From Klebsiella pneumoniae (lineage in GTDB: Bacteria > Pseudomonadota > Gammaproteobacteria > Eutrophobiales > Eutrophobiaceae), in assembly GCA_945878555.1 (NCBI GenBank), contig CAMDWI010000011.1, forward strand, positions 1-64,000: a DNA stretch of 64,000 nt. The letters run 5' to 3'. Both the position numbers and the translations under genes were made by a program. How positions within the stretch are numbered: position 1 is the first letter of the stretch; every line of letters begins with the position of its first letter. Shown here in pieces: positions 1-9,298 of the stretch. A model generated the notes under the pieces. It was given only the letters and a program-made list of their open reading frames with translations. It did no database searches and was not told where the DNA came from.

Positions 1-215
1 GGCAGGACAAGGAAGGCAACGAGCGTTATACGACCGAAATTGTCGCCAATGAAATGCAGATGTTGGGTGGTCGGAGTTCCGGTGGTGGTGGCTCAGGCGG
101 CAGTCCGGAGCGGGAGCGGCCTGCACCGTCTGAAGGCGGCAGCAAACCATCCAGATCTTCTTCTGCGCGCCCGGCTGCAGATCAAAACTTCGTAGACGAC
201 GATATCCCGTTCTAG
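1..215 (+). CDS. ssb: Single-stranded DNA-binding protein, C-terminal part
   Basis: The reading frame (first full codon at base 3) runs off the left edge and stops at TAG 213-215, leaving 70 residues. It contains the end of the OB fold (a Thr-Thr-Glu-Ile-Val strand followed by Met-Gln-Met-Leu), a Gly/Ser/Pro-rich disordered linker, and the acidic tail ending Asp-Asp-Asp-Ile-Pro-Phe. That tail is the hallmark of bacterial SSB and is the docking peptide for repair and replication partners such as RecG and RecQ. SSB coats single-stranded DNA during replication and repair. The N-terminal DNA-binding half lies outside the window. A hairpin terminator follows at once. Confidence 0.95.
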   Translation, partial: QDKEGNERYTTEIVANEMQMLGGRSSGGGGSGGSPERERPAPSEGGSKPSRSSSARPAADQNFVDDDIPF

Positions 216-233
216 TCGTCTGCTACAGCATTC

Positions 234-262
234 CCGGGACGGAATTAAATCCGTCCCGGTTT
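234..262 (+). terminator. Intrinsic terminator after ssb
   Basis: A perfect 10-bp stem (234-243 with 250-259, arms ccgggacgga and tccgtcccgg) closes a 6-nt loop and is followed by a short TTT run. It sits 18 bases after the ssb stop. The stop codon of the converging GGDEF-EAL gene lies inside its loop, so it may also act on the opposite strand. Confidence 0.75.
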
Positions 263-2383
263 ATTACGCTTGATGTCCCGTAACAGTACCGGTCGCCCTA
301 TCCCGTAACCCTGGGCATAATTCACCCCGATTTTTGCCAGTATCGCCCGTATCGCATCATTTTCAACAAATTCTGCGATGGTGGCCTTGCCCATGACCTG
401 ACCTATCTGGTTAATCGAATGTACCATCGACTGATCTATCGGATCCTGAACAATATTACGGATAAACGACCCGTCGATTTTCAGGAAATCGACCGGCAGA
501 TTTTTCAGATAACTGAATGATGACAGCCCGGTACCAAAATCATCCAGCGAAAAACTGCAGCCGAGGTCCTTCATTGTGCTCATGAACTTGATGGCATGTC
601 CGAGATTGATAATCGCCGCCGTCTCCGTGATCTCAAAACAGATTTTCCTTGCCAGGTCCGGCTCTGCAATCAGTTTGTTTACCAGATAATTCATGAAGTG
701 CGCGTTACTGATCGAATGGCCCGAGAGATTTATTGAACAGAGATGCAGTGCTGCCATCTCGGCGGGATCGTTCAGCAACCAGTTGAATACCTGATCGACG
801 ACCCACTGATCCAGTTTGCCTGACAGATTGTATTTTTCCGCCGAGGGCAGGAATGTACCCGGCATAATCAGTTGCCCGCCCTTGTCTTGCATACGCAGCA
901 GGATTTCGTAATGCTTGCCTTCGGTAACGCCGTTTGCCAGTTGCAGGTTCACAATCGGTTGCAGTGCAAGCAGAAACCGGTTCTGCTCGAGTGCATTACT
1001 GATCTCCGTCACCCAGTGCATCTCGCTACGTCGCATCGACAGCTCGCTGTCTTCCACATTATAGACGTGGACACGATTGCGGCCGGCGTCCTTGGCCGCG
1101 TAACAGGCGGTATCTGCCGAACTCAGGATATCTGACAGTGTGCCGCTGTCACGGCTAATCGGCACCAGCCCGATACTGGCGCCCAGCGTAAAATGCTTGT
1201 CCTGCCATTCAAAACGAAATGTTTTTATCGTATTCAGCAGATTTTCTGCCAGTTCCTGCGCCTTGTAGAACGGACAATGTTCGAGTAACACGGCAAATTC
1301 ATCGCCGCCGAGTCTGGCCAGCGTGTCACGTTTGCGGACCACGGTATTTAAAAGATCACCCAGTCGACGCAACAACTCATCGCCGGCCAGATGGCCACAG
1401 GTATCATTGATGACCTTGAACTGGTCCAGATCCAGATAACACAAGGCATGTTCGGCATTCTCCGAGGTCAACATCAGTACGCGCCGCAAGCGTCGTTCAA
1501 ATTCACTGCGGTTAATCAGCCCGGTCAGTGAATCATGCATCGCCTGGTACTCAAGTTGTTCAGACAGTATCCTCGCCTCGGAGATGTCCTCACAGGTGAC
1601 CAGCAAGGTGCGTTCCTTTTCGTAGACTATCGGGCGGATGGCAGCACGCACCCACAAGGCCTCACCAAACTGGTGGATCAACCTGAATTCAATACGATGG
1701 ATCTTGTTCCGGGTCTCCGTACATTTCTGGAGCTCCTGCTCGAAATTCTCGCGATCTTCCTTATGAATAAAGTCCATAATCGACTTGTCCAGCATGGAGT
1801 CCACTGAACTACCCAGATGTCCGGCACCAAAACGGTTGACCGAGATAATCCGGCCTATCCTGTCCAGTGTAAAAAACATCGAGGGTGAGTCGTCGTAAAG
1901 CGTCCGGTAACGCCGCTCATCCTGAAGGATTCTTTCCGGGTCGGACTTTGAGTTGTCAGGCCCGGACTGAGCATGAGACGTACTCGCCATTGGATCTGAC
2001 TGTTCCTGAAGCACAGCAAATAAAAAGTCGGCCCCTTCCATACGGATCCGGTTGGCAGATACACTGACCACGATCGGGTTACGATCGCGTGTGAGGCAGG
2101 ATATCCCGGCTATCTGGCACTGTTCGTTGCGGACCAGCAGGTCAATCATTGCGTCTATTTCATCATCACCCTGAAAGAGATCAGCAATGGAGACAAGTCC
2201 GACGTCCTGCTCAGTGTAGCCGCACAGGACAAAAAACGCCCGGTTGAAAAACAGAATCTTGCCGTCATCCATCCTCGCAACAAACGCGGGCAAGGGGTTA
2301 TTTTCAAATAACCGGATGAGACCGTCGAGTTGCCGGGATGCACCCCCCGCGACGTTCAGTAATTCTGCAGTACTATGGATCAA
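245..2383 (-). CDS. PAS-PAS-GGDEF-EAL cyclic di-GMP signalling protein
   Basis: A 712-residue protein predicted to make and/or break cyclic di-GMP. Two PAS folds occupy roughly residues 20-130 and 155-275, followed by a GGDEF domain with an intact signature (RLGGDEF, residues 357-363). An RxxD product-inhibition site (residues 350-353) lies five residues upstream of it. The C-terminal EAL domain keeps the metal and catalytic landmarks: E-I-L-L-R in the EAL position, INLSG, EITET, DDFGTG, LKID and a late QGYGIG. No membrane segment is visible, so it is probably cytoplasmic and senses through the PAS domains. Both catalytic halves look competent; which dominates cannot be read from sequence. 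It converges with ssb. Confidence 0.93.
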   Translation of the reverse strand: MIHSTAELLNVAGGASRQLDGLIRLFENNPLPAFVARMDDGKILFFNRAFFVLCGYTEQDVGLVSIADLFQGDDEIDAMIDLLVRNEQCQIAGISCLTRDRNPIVVSVSANRIRMEGADFLFAVLQEQSDPMASTSHAQSGPDNSKSDPERILQDERRYRTLYDDSPSMFFTLDRIGRIISVNRFGAGHLGSSVDSMLDKSIMDFIHKEDRENFEQELQKCTETRNKIHRIEFRLIHQFGEALWVRAAIRPIVYEKERTLLVTCEDISEARILSEQLEYQAMHDSLTGLINRSEFERRLRRVLMLTSENAEHALCYLDLDQFKVINDTCGHLAGDELLRRLGDLLNTVVRKRDTLARLGGDEFAVLLEHCPFYKAQELAENLLNTIKTFRFEWQDKHFTLGASIGLVPISRDSGTLSDILSSADTACYAAKDAGRNRVHVYNVEDSELSMRRSEMHWVTEISNALEQNRFLLALQPIVNLQLANGVTEGKHYEILLRMQDKGGQLIMPGTFLPSAEKYNLSGKLDQWVVDQVFNWLLNDPAEMAALHLCSINLSGHSISNAHFMNYLVNKLIAEPDLARKICFEITETAAIINLGHAIKFMSTMKDLGCSFSLDDFGTGLSSFSYLKNLPVDFLKIDGSFIRNIVQDPIDQSMVHSINQIGQVMGKATIAEFVENDAIRAILAKIGVNYAQGYGIGRPVLLRDIKRNKPGRI

Positions 2384-2488
2384 TCGCGACTCCAGTTGTT
2401 TGTTTTTGGCCAGTTTCAGTCAGCTGTTACAGTATATATCGCCAGAATATATCATTTCCTGTAGTGAGGGCATATGGCCTTAGCTGCG

Positions 2489-3802
2489 CTAGCGGGGCCG
2501 GCGGAGAATAATGGAAAAACGTTGCAAATATTCGGGAAAAATGAAGAAAATCAATCCGGTTACCAGCAGGTTCAGCATTCCAATCAGCAGGTAAATCTGC
2601 GGGATGGTCATGGCCAGTTTGATAAAACCGATGACCAGCAAGGCGGAAACAACCATAAACAGGGCATTCAGAATATTGTTGGCGGCGATGGTACGCGAGC
2701 GGAATGCCGGAATGGAACGGTTCTGGATCATCGCATATAAAGGAACGATATAGATTCCTCCGAAGAATCCAATACAGACCAGATCGAAAATAATGCGCCA
2801 GTTTGTCATCCCGGACAGGAACTGCATTGGCCCCATCACACCGGTGCCGACTGACGCCGGGTTACCGACCAGAAACAGGTCTATCGCAAACAGCGTCAGG
2901 CCGAGCGCACCGACCGGTACCAGACCCGGTTCAATATGTCCTCGCGAGAGGCGTTCACATAATAATGAACCACTGCCGATACCGAGCGAGAATGCCGTCA
3001 ATAACAATGTTGCGACCAGTTCATCGCCACCCAGCACATCGCGGGTATAGGTAGGCACGAGTGACAGGTAACTGGCGCCCAGAAACCAGAACCAGGATAT
3101 TGCTACCATCGCGATAAAGGTGTCCTTCTCACCGATAGACTGACGCAAGATACGCCAGGTCTGGCTTAACAGGTTCCAGTCTATCTGGATGGTGGCGTCC
3201 GCAGGTTCCGCCTCCGGGATAAACCGGCTGGCATACCATCCGGCAAGTGCCGTGGCAACCACCAGAGTGGACACCAGATAAACACCATATCCCTCTATTG
3301 CTATAAGTACACCTCCGATGATGGTCCCACCCAGTATGGCAAGATAGGTCCCCATCTGCACCAGACCGTTGGCCCCGGTCAGCTCATGGGTGTGTAAATG
3401 CTGTGGCAGGATGCCGTACTTCAGTGGTCCAAAAAAGGCCGACTGTGCGCCCATACAAAACAGTATGGTCATCAATACGGGTACGCTTTGCGTAACAAAG
3501 CCTACGACCGCAAGACCCATAATCACAATCTCGGCCAGTTTTACCCGCCGGATTAAAACGGATTTTTCATATTTATCCGCAATCTGTCCGGCCAGTGCCG
3601 AGAACAGGAAAAACGGCAGGATAAACAAACCGCCCGCCATAATGACCAGGATACTGCTGTTGATGGTCCCCTGATCCGCCAGTGTAAAGGCGATAAAGAT
3701 GACCAGAGAATTCTTGTAGATATTGTCATTGATCGCGCCCAGAAACTGGGTGCAAAACATCGGCATGAAACGCCGGGTGGTGAGCAGATTAAACTGGCTC
3801 AT
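2489..3802 (-). CDS. MFS transporter, LplT-like (lysophospholipid transporter family)
   Basis: A 437-residue polytopic membrane protein. The N-terminus (FLGAINDNIYKN) is the signature of the MFS branch that contains the lysophospholipid flippase LplT and the transporter half of fused acyltransferase/acyl-ACP synthetase proteins. About twelve hydrophobic segments are visible, with a basic C-terminus. In relatives this transporter returns lysophospholipids across the inner membrane for re-acylation. No acyltransferase partner (aas) is next to it here, so the substrate is inferred from family only. It is divergent from pyk across about 70 bases. Confidence 0.8.
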   Translation of the reverse strand: MSQFNLLTTRRFMPMFCTQFLGAINDNIYKNSLVIFIAFTLADQGTINSSILVIMAGGLFILPFFLFSALAGQIADKYEKSVLIRRVKLAEIVIMGLAVVGFVTQSVPVLMTILFCMGAQSAFFGPLKYGILPQHLHTHELTGANGLVQMGTYLAILGGTIIGGVLIAIEGYGVYLVSTLVVATALAGWYASRFIPEAEPADATIQIDWNLLSQTWRILRQSIGEKDTFIAMVAISWFWFLGASYLSLVPTYTRDVLGGDELVATLLLTAFSLGIGSGSLLCERLSRGHIEPGLVPVGALGLTLFAIDLFLVGNPASVGTGVMGPMQFLSGMTNWRIIFDLVCIGFFGGIYIVPLYAMIQNRSIPAFRSRTIAANNILNALFMVVSALLVIGFIKLAMTIPQIYLLIGMLNLLVTGLIFFIFPEYLQRFSIILRRPR

Positions 3803-3872
3803 GGACTTGAATATTCTTTAATGCCATATTGGCGTGTAACAATGACATTCATCTGCCCGGTCGGAGAATAAT

Positions 3873-5327
3873 ATGGCGATTGTGACACATATTAATCTGT
3901 TAAAGAAACGCAGAACTAAAATCGTGGCCACCATCGGGCCGGCCTCGGCAACAGTGGAAGTCATCGAACAACTGGTCAGCGCCGGCGTCAATGTATTCCG
4001 CCTGAACATGTCCCATGGTAACCACGAATTTCACCGTAATAGTTACAGACTGATACGCGAGCAAGCTGCCCGCGCTGGCCTGCCCGTTGCCATACTGGCT
4101 GATCTGTGTGGCCCGAAAATACGCGCTGGCAAATTTAAAGATGGTGAAATCCAGCTCGTCTCCGGTACGACTGTGACTGTCACGACACGTGATGTTGAAG
4201 GTGGGCCCGGACTCATCCCGTCGCAATATTCCGCACTGGCGGGCGATGTGAGGCCCGGGAATCGCATCCTGTTGAATGACGGCCTGCTGGAACTGACGGT
4301 ACTCGCTGTGAATAACACCGAGATTTCCTGCCAGGTGGTACACGGCGGCATACTGAAAAATCACAAGGGGATGAACCTGCCGGGCGTCAATGTGTCTGCA
4401 CCGTCGCTGACTGACAAGGACAGGATTGATGCGCAGTTTGCACTCGAGCTGGGTGTGGATTTCCTCGCCTTGTCCTTTGTCAGAACGGCAGATGATATTG
4501 ATCAGTTGCGTACACTGATAAACGCGACCGGAAAAAACTGTGCTATCGTCGCCAAGATTGAAAAACCCGAGGCACTGGAAGATATAGACCGGATTATTGA
4601 TGCCACCGATGCTGTCATGGTGGCCCGAGGTGATCTGGGCGTCGAACTGAATCCGGAAGAAGTGCCGGTGGCGCAGAGCCAGTTAATAGACAAATCGCGT
4701 GCAAAATTCAAACCAGTCATTGTCGCTACCCAGATGCTGGAATCAATGGTCGAGAGTGCCAGACCCACGCGCGCCGAGGTCGCCGATATCGCCCACTCGG
4801 TCACACTGGGGGCAGATGCCATCATGTTATCTGCCGAAACTGCCTCCGGAAAATTTCCTGTCGAGGCGGTGCAGATGATGGATCGCATTGCCCGTCAGAC
4901 CGAATCACATCTATGGAAAAACGGCGCCTACGGTGCCAGCGATACACGGCGGGTAATGCCGCCCTTGCCCATCTGGGACGTGATGGCCAATGCGACGGCC
5001 CATATTTCGCACGACATCATGGCCCATGCTGTCATCATCATCTCGTCCAGTGGCATGTCGGCTACAACAATGAGCTCTGCCAGACCTGCTGCACCGGTTA
5101 TCGCCATTACCGATCGTCCCGAGGTGTACCGAAAAATGGCGATATTATGGGGTGTGATACCGGTCTATATGGAAGATGCAGGAAAAACTGATCCGGTGGA
5201 ACTCGCCCGCAAGGTCGCGGGCAATTCGGGGATAGCTGCACCAGGCGACTATGTCTTGCTGGTTCGTGGTTTCAGCAGCAATCCCGCGCAGAATTCACCG
5301 TCCATCACCTGTCTGATGGTCCAGTAA
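3873..5327 (+). CDS. pyk: Pyruvate kinase
   Basis: A 484-residue pyruvate kinase, the usual length for the family, converting phosphoenolpyruvate and ADP to pyruvate and ATP in lower glycolysis. The N-terminus shows the characteristic RRTKIVATIGPAS start and NVFRLNMSHG. The active-site segment is IVAKIEKPEA, with MVARGDLGVE binding the metal and substrate. The PK C-terminal domain follows. The B domain (about residues 75-170) inserts after the first barrel strand as expected. It is transcribed alone, away from the MFS gene, and converges with the sigma factor gene. Confidence 0.97.
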   Translation: MAIVTHINLLKKRRTKIVATIGPASATVEVIEQLVSAGVNVFRLNMSHGNHEFHRNSYRLIREQAARAGLPVAILADLCGPKIRAGKFKDGEIQLVSGTTVTVTTRDVEGGPGLIPSQYSALAGDVRPGNRILLNDGLLELTVLAVNNTEISCQVVHGGILKNHKGMNLPGVNVSAPSLTDKDRIDAQFALELGVDFLALSFVRTADDIDQLRTLINATGKNCAIVAKIEKPEALEDIDRIIDATDAVMVARGDLGVELNPEEVPVAQSQLIDKSRAKFKPVIVATQMLESMVESARPTRAEVADIAHSVTLGADAIMLSAETASGKFPVEAVQMMDRIARQTESHLWKNGAYGASDTRRVMPPLPIWDVMANATAHISHDIMAHAVIIISSSGMSATTMSSARPAAPVIAITDRPEVYRKMAILWGVIPVYMEDAGKTDPVELARKVAGNSGIAAPGDYVLLVRGFSSNPAQNSPSITCLMVQ

Positions 5328-5371
5328 AAAACCGGCCCTGTCCTGCGGACGGAGTCAGATACATCCACACA

Positions 5372-6055
5372 CTAATCCAGACAGCGTGCGCAGACCATCA
5401 ATGCATGGCTGATATGTTTCTCAACCATCTTGACCGAGATATTGCAACAGTTTGCAATTTCAGCATAGGTCAGATTCTCCATGCGACTGAGCAGGAATAT
5501 TTCCCTGCAACGAGGTGGCAGGTTTTCTATGACGAGCATTACCCGAATCAAGGTTTGTTCCGCTTCAAGGATACGTTCTATGGATGGTGCATCTGATACG
5601 AGGTCGACTTCATCTATACTGCAATGCAGGTCTTCTTGATGTGAACGTCTAGTACGACCGAGGTCATAGGCCACATTCAATGCTATTTTCTGTAGTACTG
5701 CCCATGCCGAACGAATATCAGCAGAGCCTTCATACTTCAGCAATTTGATATAAGATTCCTGTGCTACATCGTAGGCATCTTCAGCCACCATCAGTCTTTT
5801 GCCCAACCATACAAGTAACTGACGATGATGTCGCCGGATTACTTCATGTGCCGACAAACGATCCTGATTTGCAAGTGTGTATTCAACCACACAATTATTT
5901 ACTGCAACTTCAACACCCGGGTCCAGCATGTCCATCTTTTTTACATCTCTATTGTTTTTTATTCCCCCTGATCTAACGTCAGGCTCTCCAGCCATATGAA
6001 TTACGCAAGCTTGACTATCCCTGGTCTGTGTAATCCACTCGTTATACAAACGCAA
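5372..6055 (-). CDS. ECF-type RNA polymerase sigma factor (FecI-like)
   Basis: Up to 227 residues with sigma region 2 (RHHRQLLVWLGKRL...AYDVAQESYIKLL) and region 4 (LPPRCREIFLLSRMENLTYAEIA, helix-turn-helix, ...MVEKHISHAL). This is the pattern of small extracytoplasmic-function sigma factors of the FecI type. About 60 residues precede region 2, which is unusually long. Starts at 5995 or 5935 (Met21, Met41) are plausible and would give a more typical length. No anti-sigma (FecR-like) gene is adjacent; instead the gene is divergent from an exported amidase-like protein across an intergenic region of about 330 bases. A regulatory link to that gene is possible but unproven. Confidence 0.85.
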   Translation of the reverse strand: MRLYNEWITQTRDSQACVIHMAGEPDVRSGGIKNNRDVKKMDMLDPGVEVAVNNCVVEYTLANQDRLSAHEVIRRHHRQLLVWLGKRLMVAEDAYDVAQESYIKLLKYEGSADIRSAWAVLQKIALNVAYDLGRTRRSHQEDLHCSIDEVDLVSDAPSIERILEAEQTLIRVMLVIENLPPRCREIFLLSRMENLTYAEIANCCNISVKMVEKHISHALMVCARCLD

Positions 6056-6391
6056 GCTCTATGCCACTATTACTCATCCAGTCAGGTTTGCTGAAGTACC
6101 TACTGAGGTCGTCTGATAAAACACCATATGTTAATCATCTGAAATTCCGGGCAATTCCCGTATTTTGTAAATCACGACATCAAGTTTATTGTTGCGTGGT
6201 ATGCTGTCAGTTAAATCATTGTTAACCTGGTCCGTGCACAACTCTGGATCAAAAAAAGTCGCATCGTATAATCCATTCAGGTGCACTTGATACAATGTGT
6301 TGTATTTTACTGGTGCATTGTTTTGTTGTTATATTCAGGTAAGGAGTATCAACAAAAGGATTTATACCTTCTATTTCTACAGGAGATCATG
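6056..6391. promoter_or_regulatory. Divergent intergenic region between sigma factor and amidase-like gene
   Basis: A non-coding stretch of about 336 bases that must hold both promoters. The clearest element is a perfect TATAAT at 6267-6272 on the plus strand, with only a poor -35 around 6244-6250. If used, it would give the amidase-like gene a leader of roughly 110 bases. A strong AGGAG at 6381-6385 is the ribosome-binding site that decides the amidase start. The reading frame remains open upstream to 6281, but that extension is hydrophobic, has no ribosome-binding site and is judged non-coding. No candidate sigma-specific motif was recognised. Confidence 0.4.
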
Positions 6392-8695
6392 ATGCGACCC
6401 GCACAACGAACGGACAGGGCCAGACCCCTGCAATTTCTGAATTTAACCAGGCTGGTTATATTGATGGTTACACTACTTGTTCCGGTCTTGTCTCCGGCAC
6501 AGTCAGGCAAATTCAATATTGAAGAAATTACTATAAAAGGTCTGCACACCGCTATTCAGAATGGTGATACTACCTGTACCGAAGTAGTACAGAACTACAT
6601 TAACCGGGCCAAGGCCTATAACGGCGCATGCACGGTACTGGTTACCCCGGATGGTAATCCGATAGAACAGGCCCTCGGTAATATGCGCACCGGGACACGG
6701 GTCAAATTTCCGACACAGACCGTGGCCGTAGACAAGGTCCTGCCGGATCTGGACAAATATGAAGGTCTGCCACTGGATCTCGGACGTATGGAGCCCACCA
6801 TCTCTGACCCGAATGTACAGCAGCAGTTTGGTATGCGCGTTGGTGTACCCAAGGCCGGGCAATTGAATGCACTGGAGATGCTTAACATCCGTGGTGAGCG
6901 TTCAGTCTCCTGCCAGCTTGAATGTGATACGCATCCCTCTAAGGGCGCGTTACCCGCAAGTTGCCCTGCAGAATGTGACGCCTTCAGAAAACAACCGGAT
7001 GCACTTGAACTGGCCGCCGAGCTTGATGCGAAATATGGCAAGAACCCGCCACTCGCCGAAAAGCCCTTGTACTGTGTCAACTTCTCTTACAAGAACTGGT
7101 ATGACGCAACTGAAATGCGCGCCACTGGTGGTAATGATGTCAACTTTGCCATGGATGCACCGAAGGTAGATTCACCTGATATCAAGAAACTGAAAGATGC
7201 CGGTGCCATTATGTTTGGCGTTGCGACCGCAGCAAGAACCGGGTTAGGCTACGATGGACCGGAAAAGGCCAAGACCTATCTGCCTGGTGGTAACTATGCC
7301 TATGCAGCCTGGGGTGGTCAGGCATGTAATCCCTACGATACCGAACGTGTCACGCGTGGCACCAGCGCCGGCTCAGGTGTATCCGTCTCGGCAAACCTGG
7401 TGCAGTGTTCCATTTGCGAACAGGGCAGTGCTTCCTGCAAGGGGCCGGCATCCAGAAACAATGTGGTCAACATGCTGACCACGCGTGGCATCATGATGCA
7501 CGGTGGCATGAACAGCCAGCGTCTCGGTGACCGCGCCGGTATTCATTGCCGGACAGTGGGTGATGTGGCTACTGTGCTCGATGCGATCAAGGGCTACAAG
7601 GATGGTGATATGTATACCGCTATTCCAAAAGGCCTGATACCGGATGAACCCTACACCACGTTTCTGGTAACAGCAGACAAGGTCGACGAGAAACCGCTGC
7701 AAGGTCTGCGTCTGGGTATGGTGGCCGAATTCATGGGCAGACATACTAAAAATGACGAGGCCATCATCGACCAGATCAGCAATGAGGTGAAAACCGTATT
7801 ACGTGACAAGCTGGGCGCTGAGCTGGTGCAGTCGACTGATCCGCAATACAAGCCTGATCCGGAAATACCGGTGATGCGTTATACCTTTGAAGATGCCATC
7901 TCGGAGATACTCGCGCATAACGTACCTGAATATTTCTGGCAAAAGGACCGCAATGGCGAACTCGAGTTTGCGGTGCCGGGCTGGGACGTCACCACGGTTG
8001 ACTATGCCATCGCACTCGCAATGGGCAAGGCGCCCTTGTCTCCAGCACTGAACCTGCGCAGGCTGAGCAAGGACCTCGACAACTTCAAGAGCCCGTTCAC
8101 CGTCAACAAGTATCTGATGGAACGCGGCGACCGGCGTGTATTCAACTGGGAGACCTTTGTGGCCAATTCAAAGTTCCAGGATGAGGCGCACCGTGCCGAG
8201 TCCGTCAACGCGATAGGCCAGCAGGATCTGCGAGGTGACATTACCTCGATCAGTTATCTGAAGATGCAGACGGCATTGCGCCTGATTGTACTGAAGGTCA
8301 TGTATGAAAATGACATCGATGCCTTCGTCAATCCGGAGGTCACACTGCCACACTATAAACTGGGTGGCGCGGGTGAACCGTCAGTGGATGGTCGTGATGT
8401 GGCGAGTTGCTGTGCGCAATTCACCGCCCTGCTGGGTGGACCGGAGATTGATGTACCGGCCGGTTACAACCAGATCATTTATGAGCCAAAATATCAGCTC
8501 AGCAAGGACAAGAAGCGCTACATTTCCGTGACGGGGACAGAGAAATCCTTGTTGCCGGTACCGATGCCGATCAGCATGATGATCTGGGGCGGTCCGGGGA
8601 CGGACGCCGACATTATAAAGATAGCGTCGGCCTATGAGTCTGCGACACAACACAGGGTACCACCACCCGATTTTGGACCAGTCGCTGATAAATAA
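6392..8695 (+). CDS. Exported amidase-signature family protein with altered active site
   Basis: 767 residues from the ATG at 6392, six bases after AGGAG; the tandem ATG at 6389 is the alternative. An N-terminal signal peptide (Arg-rich, then VILMVTLLVPVLSPAQS) points to export. The body follows the amidase-signature fold: a Ser/Gly loop RGTSAGSG (about 7352-7375) in place of GGSSGG, a likely nucleophile in GSASCKGPA (about 7424-7450), and RGIMMHGGM. The position normally holding the catalytic lysine (GKTN) reads FGVAT (about 7212-7226), so the Lys-Ser-Ser triad looks incomplete. A cysteine-rich insertion lies near residues 170-205 (QLECD...CPAEC). Amide hydrolysis is therefore uncertain; substrate unknown. 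Confidence 0.75.
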   Translation: MRPAQRTDRARPLQFLNLTRLVILMVTLLVPVLSPAQSGKFNIEEITIKGLHTAIQNGDTTCTEVVQNYINRAKAYNGACTVLVTPDGNPIEQALGNMRTGTRVKFPTQTVAVDKVLPDLDKYEGLPLDLGRMEPTISDPNVQQQFGMRVGVPKAGQLNALEMLNIRGERSVSCQLECDTHPSKGALPASCPAECDAFRKQPDALELAAELDAKYGKNPPLAEKPLYCVNFSYKNWYDATEMRATGGNDVNFAMDAPKVDSPDIKKLKDAGAIMFGVATAARTGLGYDGPEKAKTYLPGGNYAYAAWGGQACNPYDTERVTRGTSAGSGVSVSANLVQCSICEQGSASCKGPASRNNVVNMLTTRGIMMHGGMNSQRLGDRAGIHCRTVGDVATVLDAIKGYKDGDMYTAIPKGLIPDEPYTTFLVTADKVDEKPLQGLRLGMVAEFMGRHTKNDEAIIDQISNEVKTVLRDKLGAELVQSTDPQYKPDPEIPVMRYTFEDAISEILAHNVPEYFWQKDRNGELEFAVPGWDVTTVDYAIALAMGKAPLSPALNLRRLSKDLDNFKSPFTVNKYLMERGDRRVFNWETFVANSKFQDEAHRAESVNAIGQQDLRGDITSISYLKMQTALRLIVLKVMYENDIDAFVNPEVTLPHYKLGGAGEPSVDGRDVASCCAQFTALLGGPEIDVPAGYNQIIYEPKYQLSKDKKRYISVTGTEKSLLPVPMPISMMIWGGPGTDADIIKIASAYESATQHRVPPPDFGPVADK

Positions 8696-8710
8696 AATAT
8701 GAAACTACTG

Positions 8711-8749
8711 TCGACCAGTCATGTGCCTTCCGGTTACATGACTGGTCGA
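8711..8749 (+). terminator. Hairpin after amidase-like gene
   Basis: A perfect 14-bp inverted repeat (8711-8724 with 8736-8749, arm tcgaccagtcatgt) closes an 11-nt loop, 15 bases after the stop codon. The T-run after it is weak, so termination is likely but not certain. It also lies downstream of the converging DUF934 gene and could serve both strands. Confidence 0.6.
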
Positions 8750-8804
8750 TAGTTATTGAGAGGATTTTGATAGCCCGCTGTACACCCGGGGGAACAGTAG
8801 AGGA

Positions 8805-9293
8805 TTATCTTAATCTGTAGACAGGAAGGGCACCGTCAGCGGCCGTCTGGTATTTCACGCTAAAATCATTAAAGGCCTTCAACGCATCGTTGATGTCCTT
8901 GTCATGACGGATGAAGAATGAACTGAATCCACACCGCTTCAGATAAAACAGCTGGTCGCGGAGTATATCCCCCACAGCACGCAGGTCGCCCTTGAATCCG
9001 TATCGATCACGTAATAACCGCGCATGACTGTAACAGCGGCCATCACGAAAGGCCGGAAAATCCAGTGCTATCAGGTCGAACTGTCCAAGGTCAGCGGCCA
9101 GATCTTCCACCCGGTCATCGCCGTTCAGACATACCGCCAGGTTGCCGGCCCTGCCCTTCAGCGCATCGCGGTTCTGTTTCCAGTAACTGAACGGTACGAT
9201 AATGTCACCTTCCGGCAGCACTTGTCCGGCCTCAACGGTGTCGATACGGATCCAGCTGTCCTCGATTATCTGATTGTCCTTTATAACTCGCAC
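8805..9293 (-). CDS. DUF934 protein, sulfite reductase partner
   Basis: 162 residues of the DUF934 family, recognised by the central LIALDFPAFRDGRCYSHARLLR stretch (shown here only in part: DFPAFRDGR and YSHARLLRDRYGF) and RAVGDILRDQLFYLKRCGF. Family members almost always sit directly after cysI-type sulfite reductase genes and are taken to assist assimilatory sulfite reduction. Here the gene starts five bases after the cysI stop on the same strand, so the two are surely co-transcribed. The biochemical role is not established. It is probably cytoplasmic, with no signal peptide or membrane segment. Confidence 0.88.
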   Translation of the reverse strand: MRVIKDNQIIEDSWIRIDTVEAGQVLPEGDIIVPFSYWKQNRDALKGRAGNLAVCLNGDDRVEDLAADLGQFDLIALDFPAFRDGRCYSHARLLRDRYGFKGDLRAVGDILRDQLFYLKRCGFSSFFIRHDKDINDALKAFNDFSVKYQTAADGALPVYRLR

Positions 9294-9298
9294 CTGAC

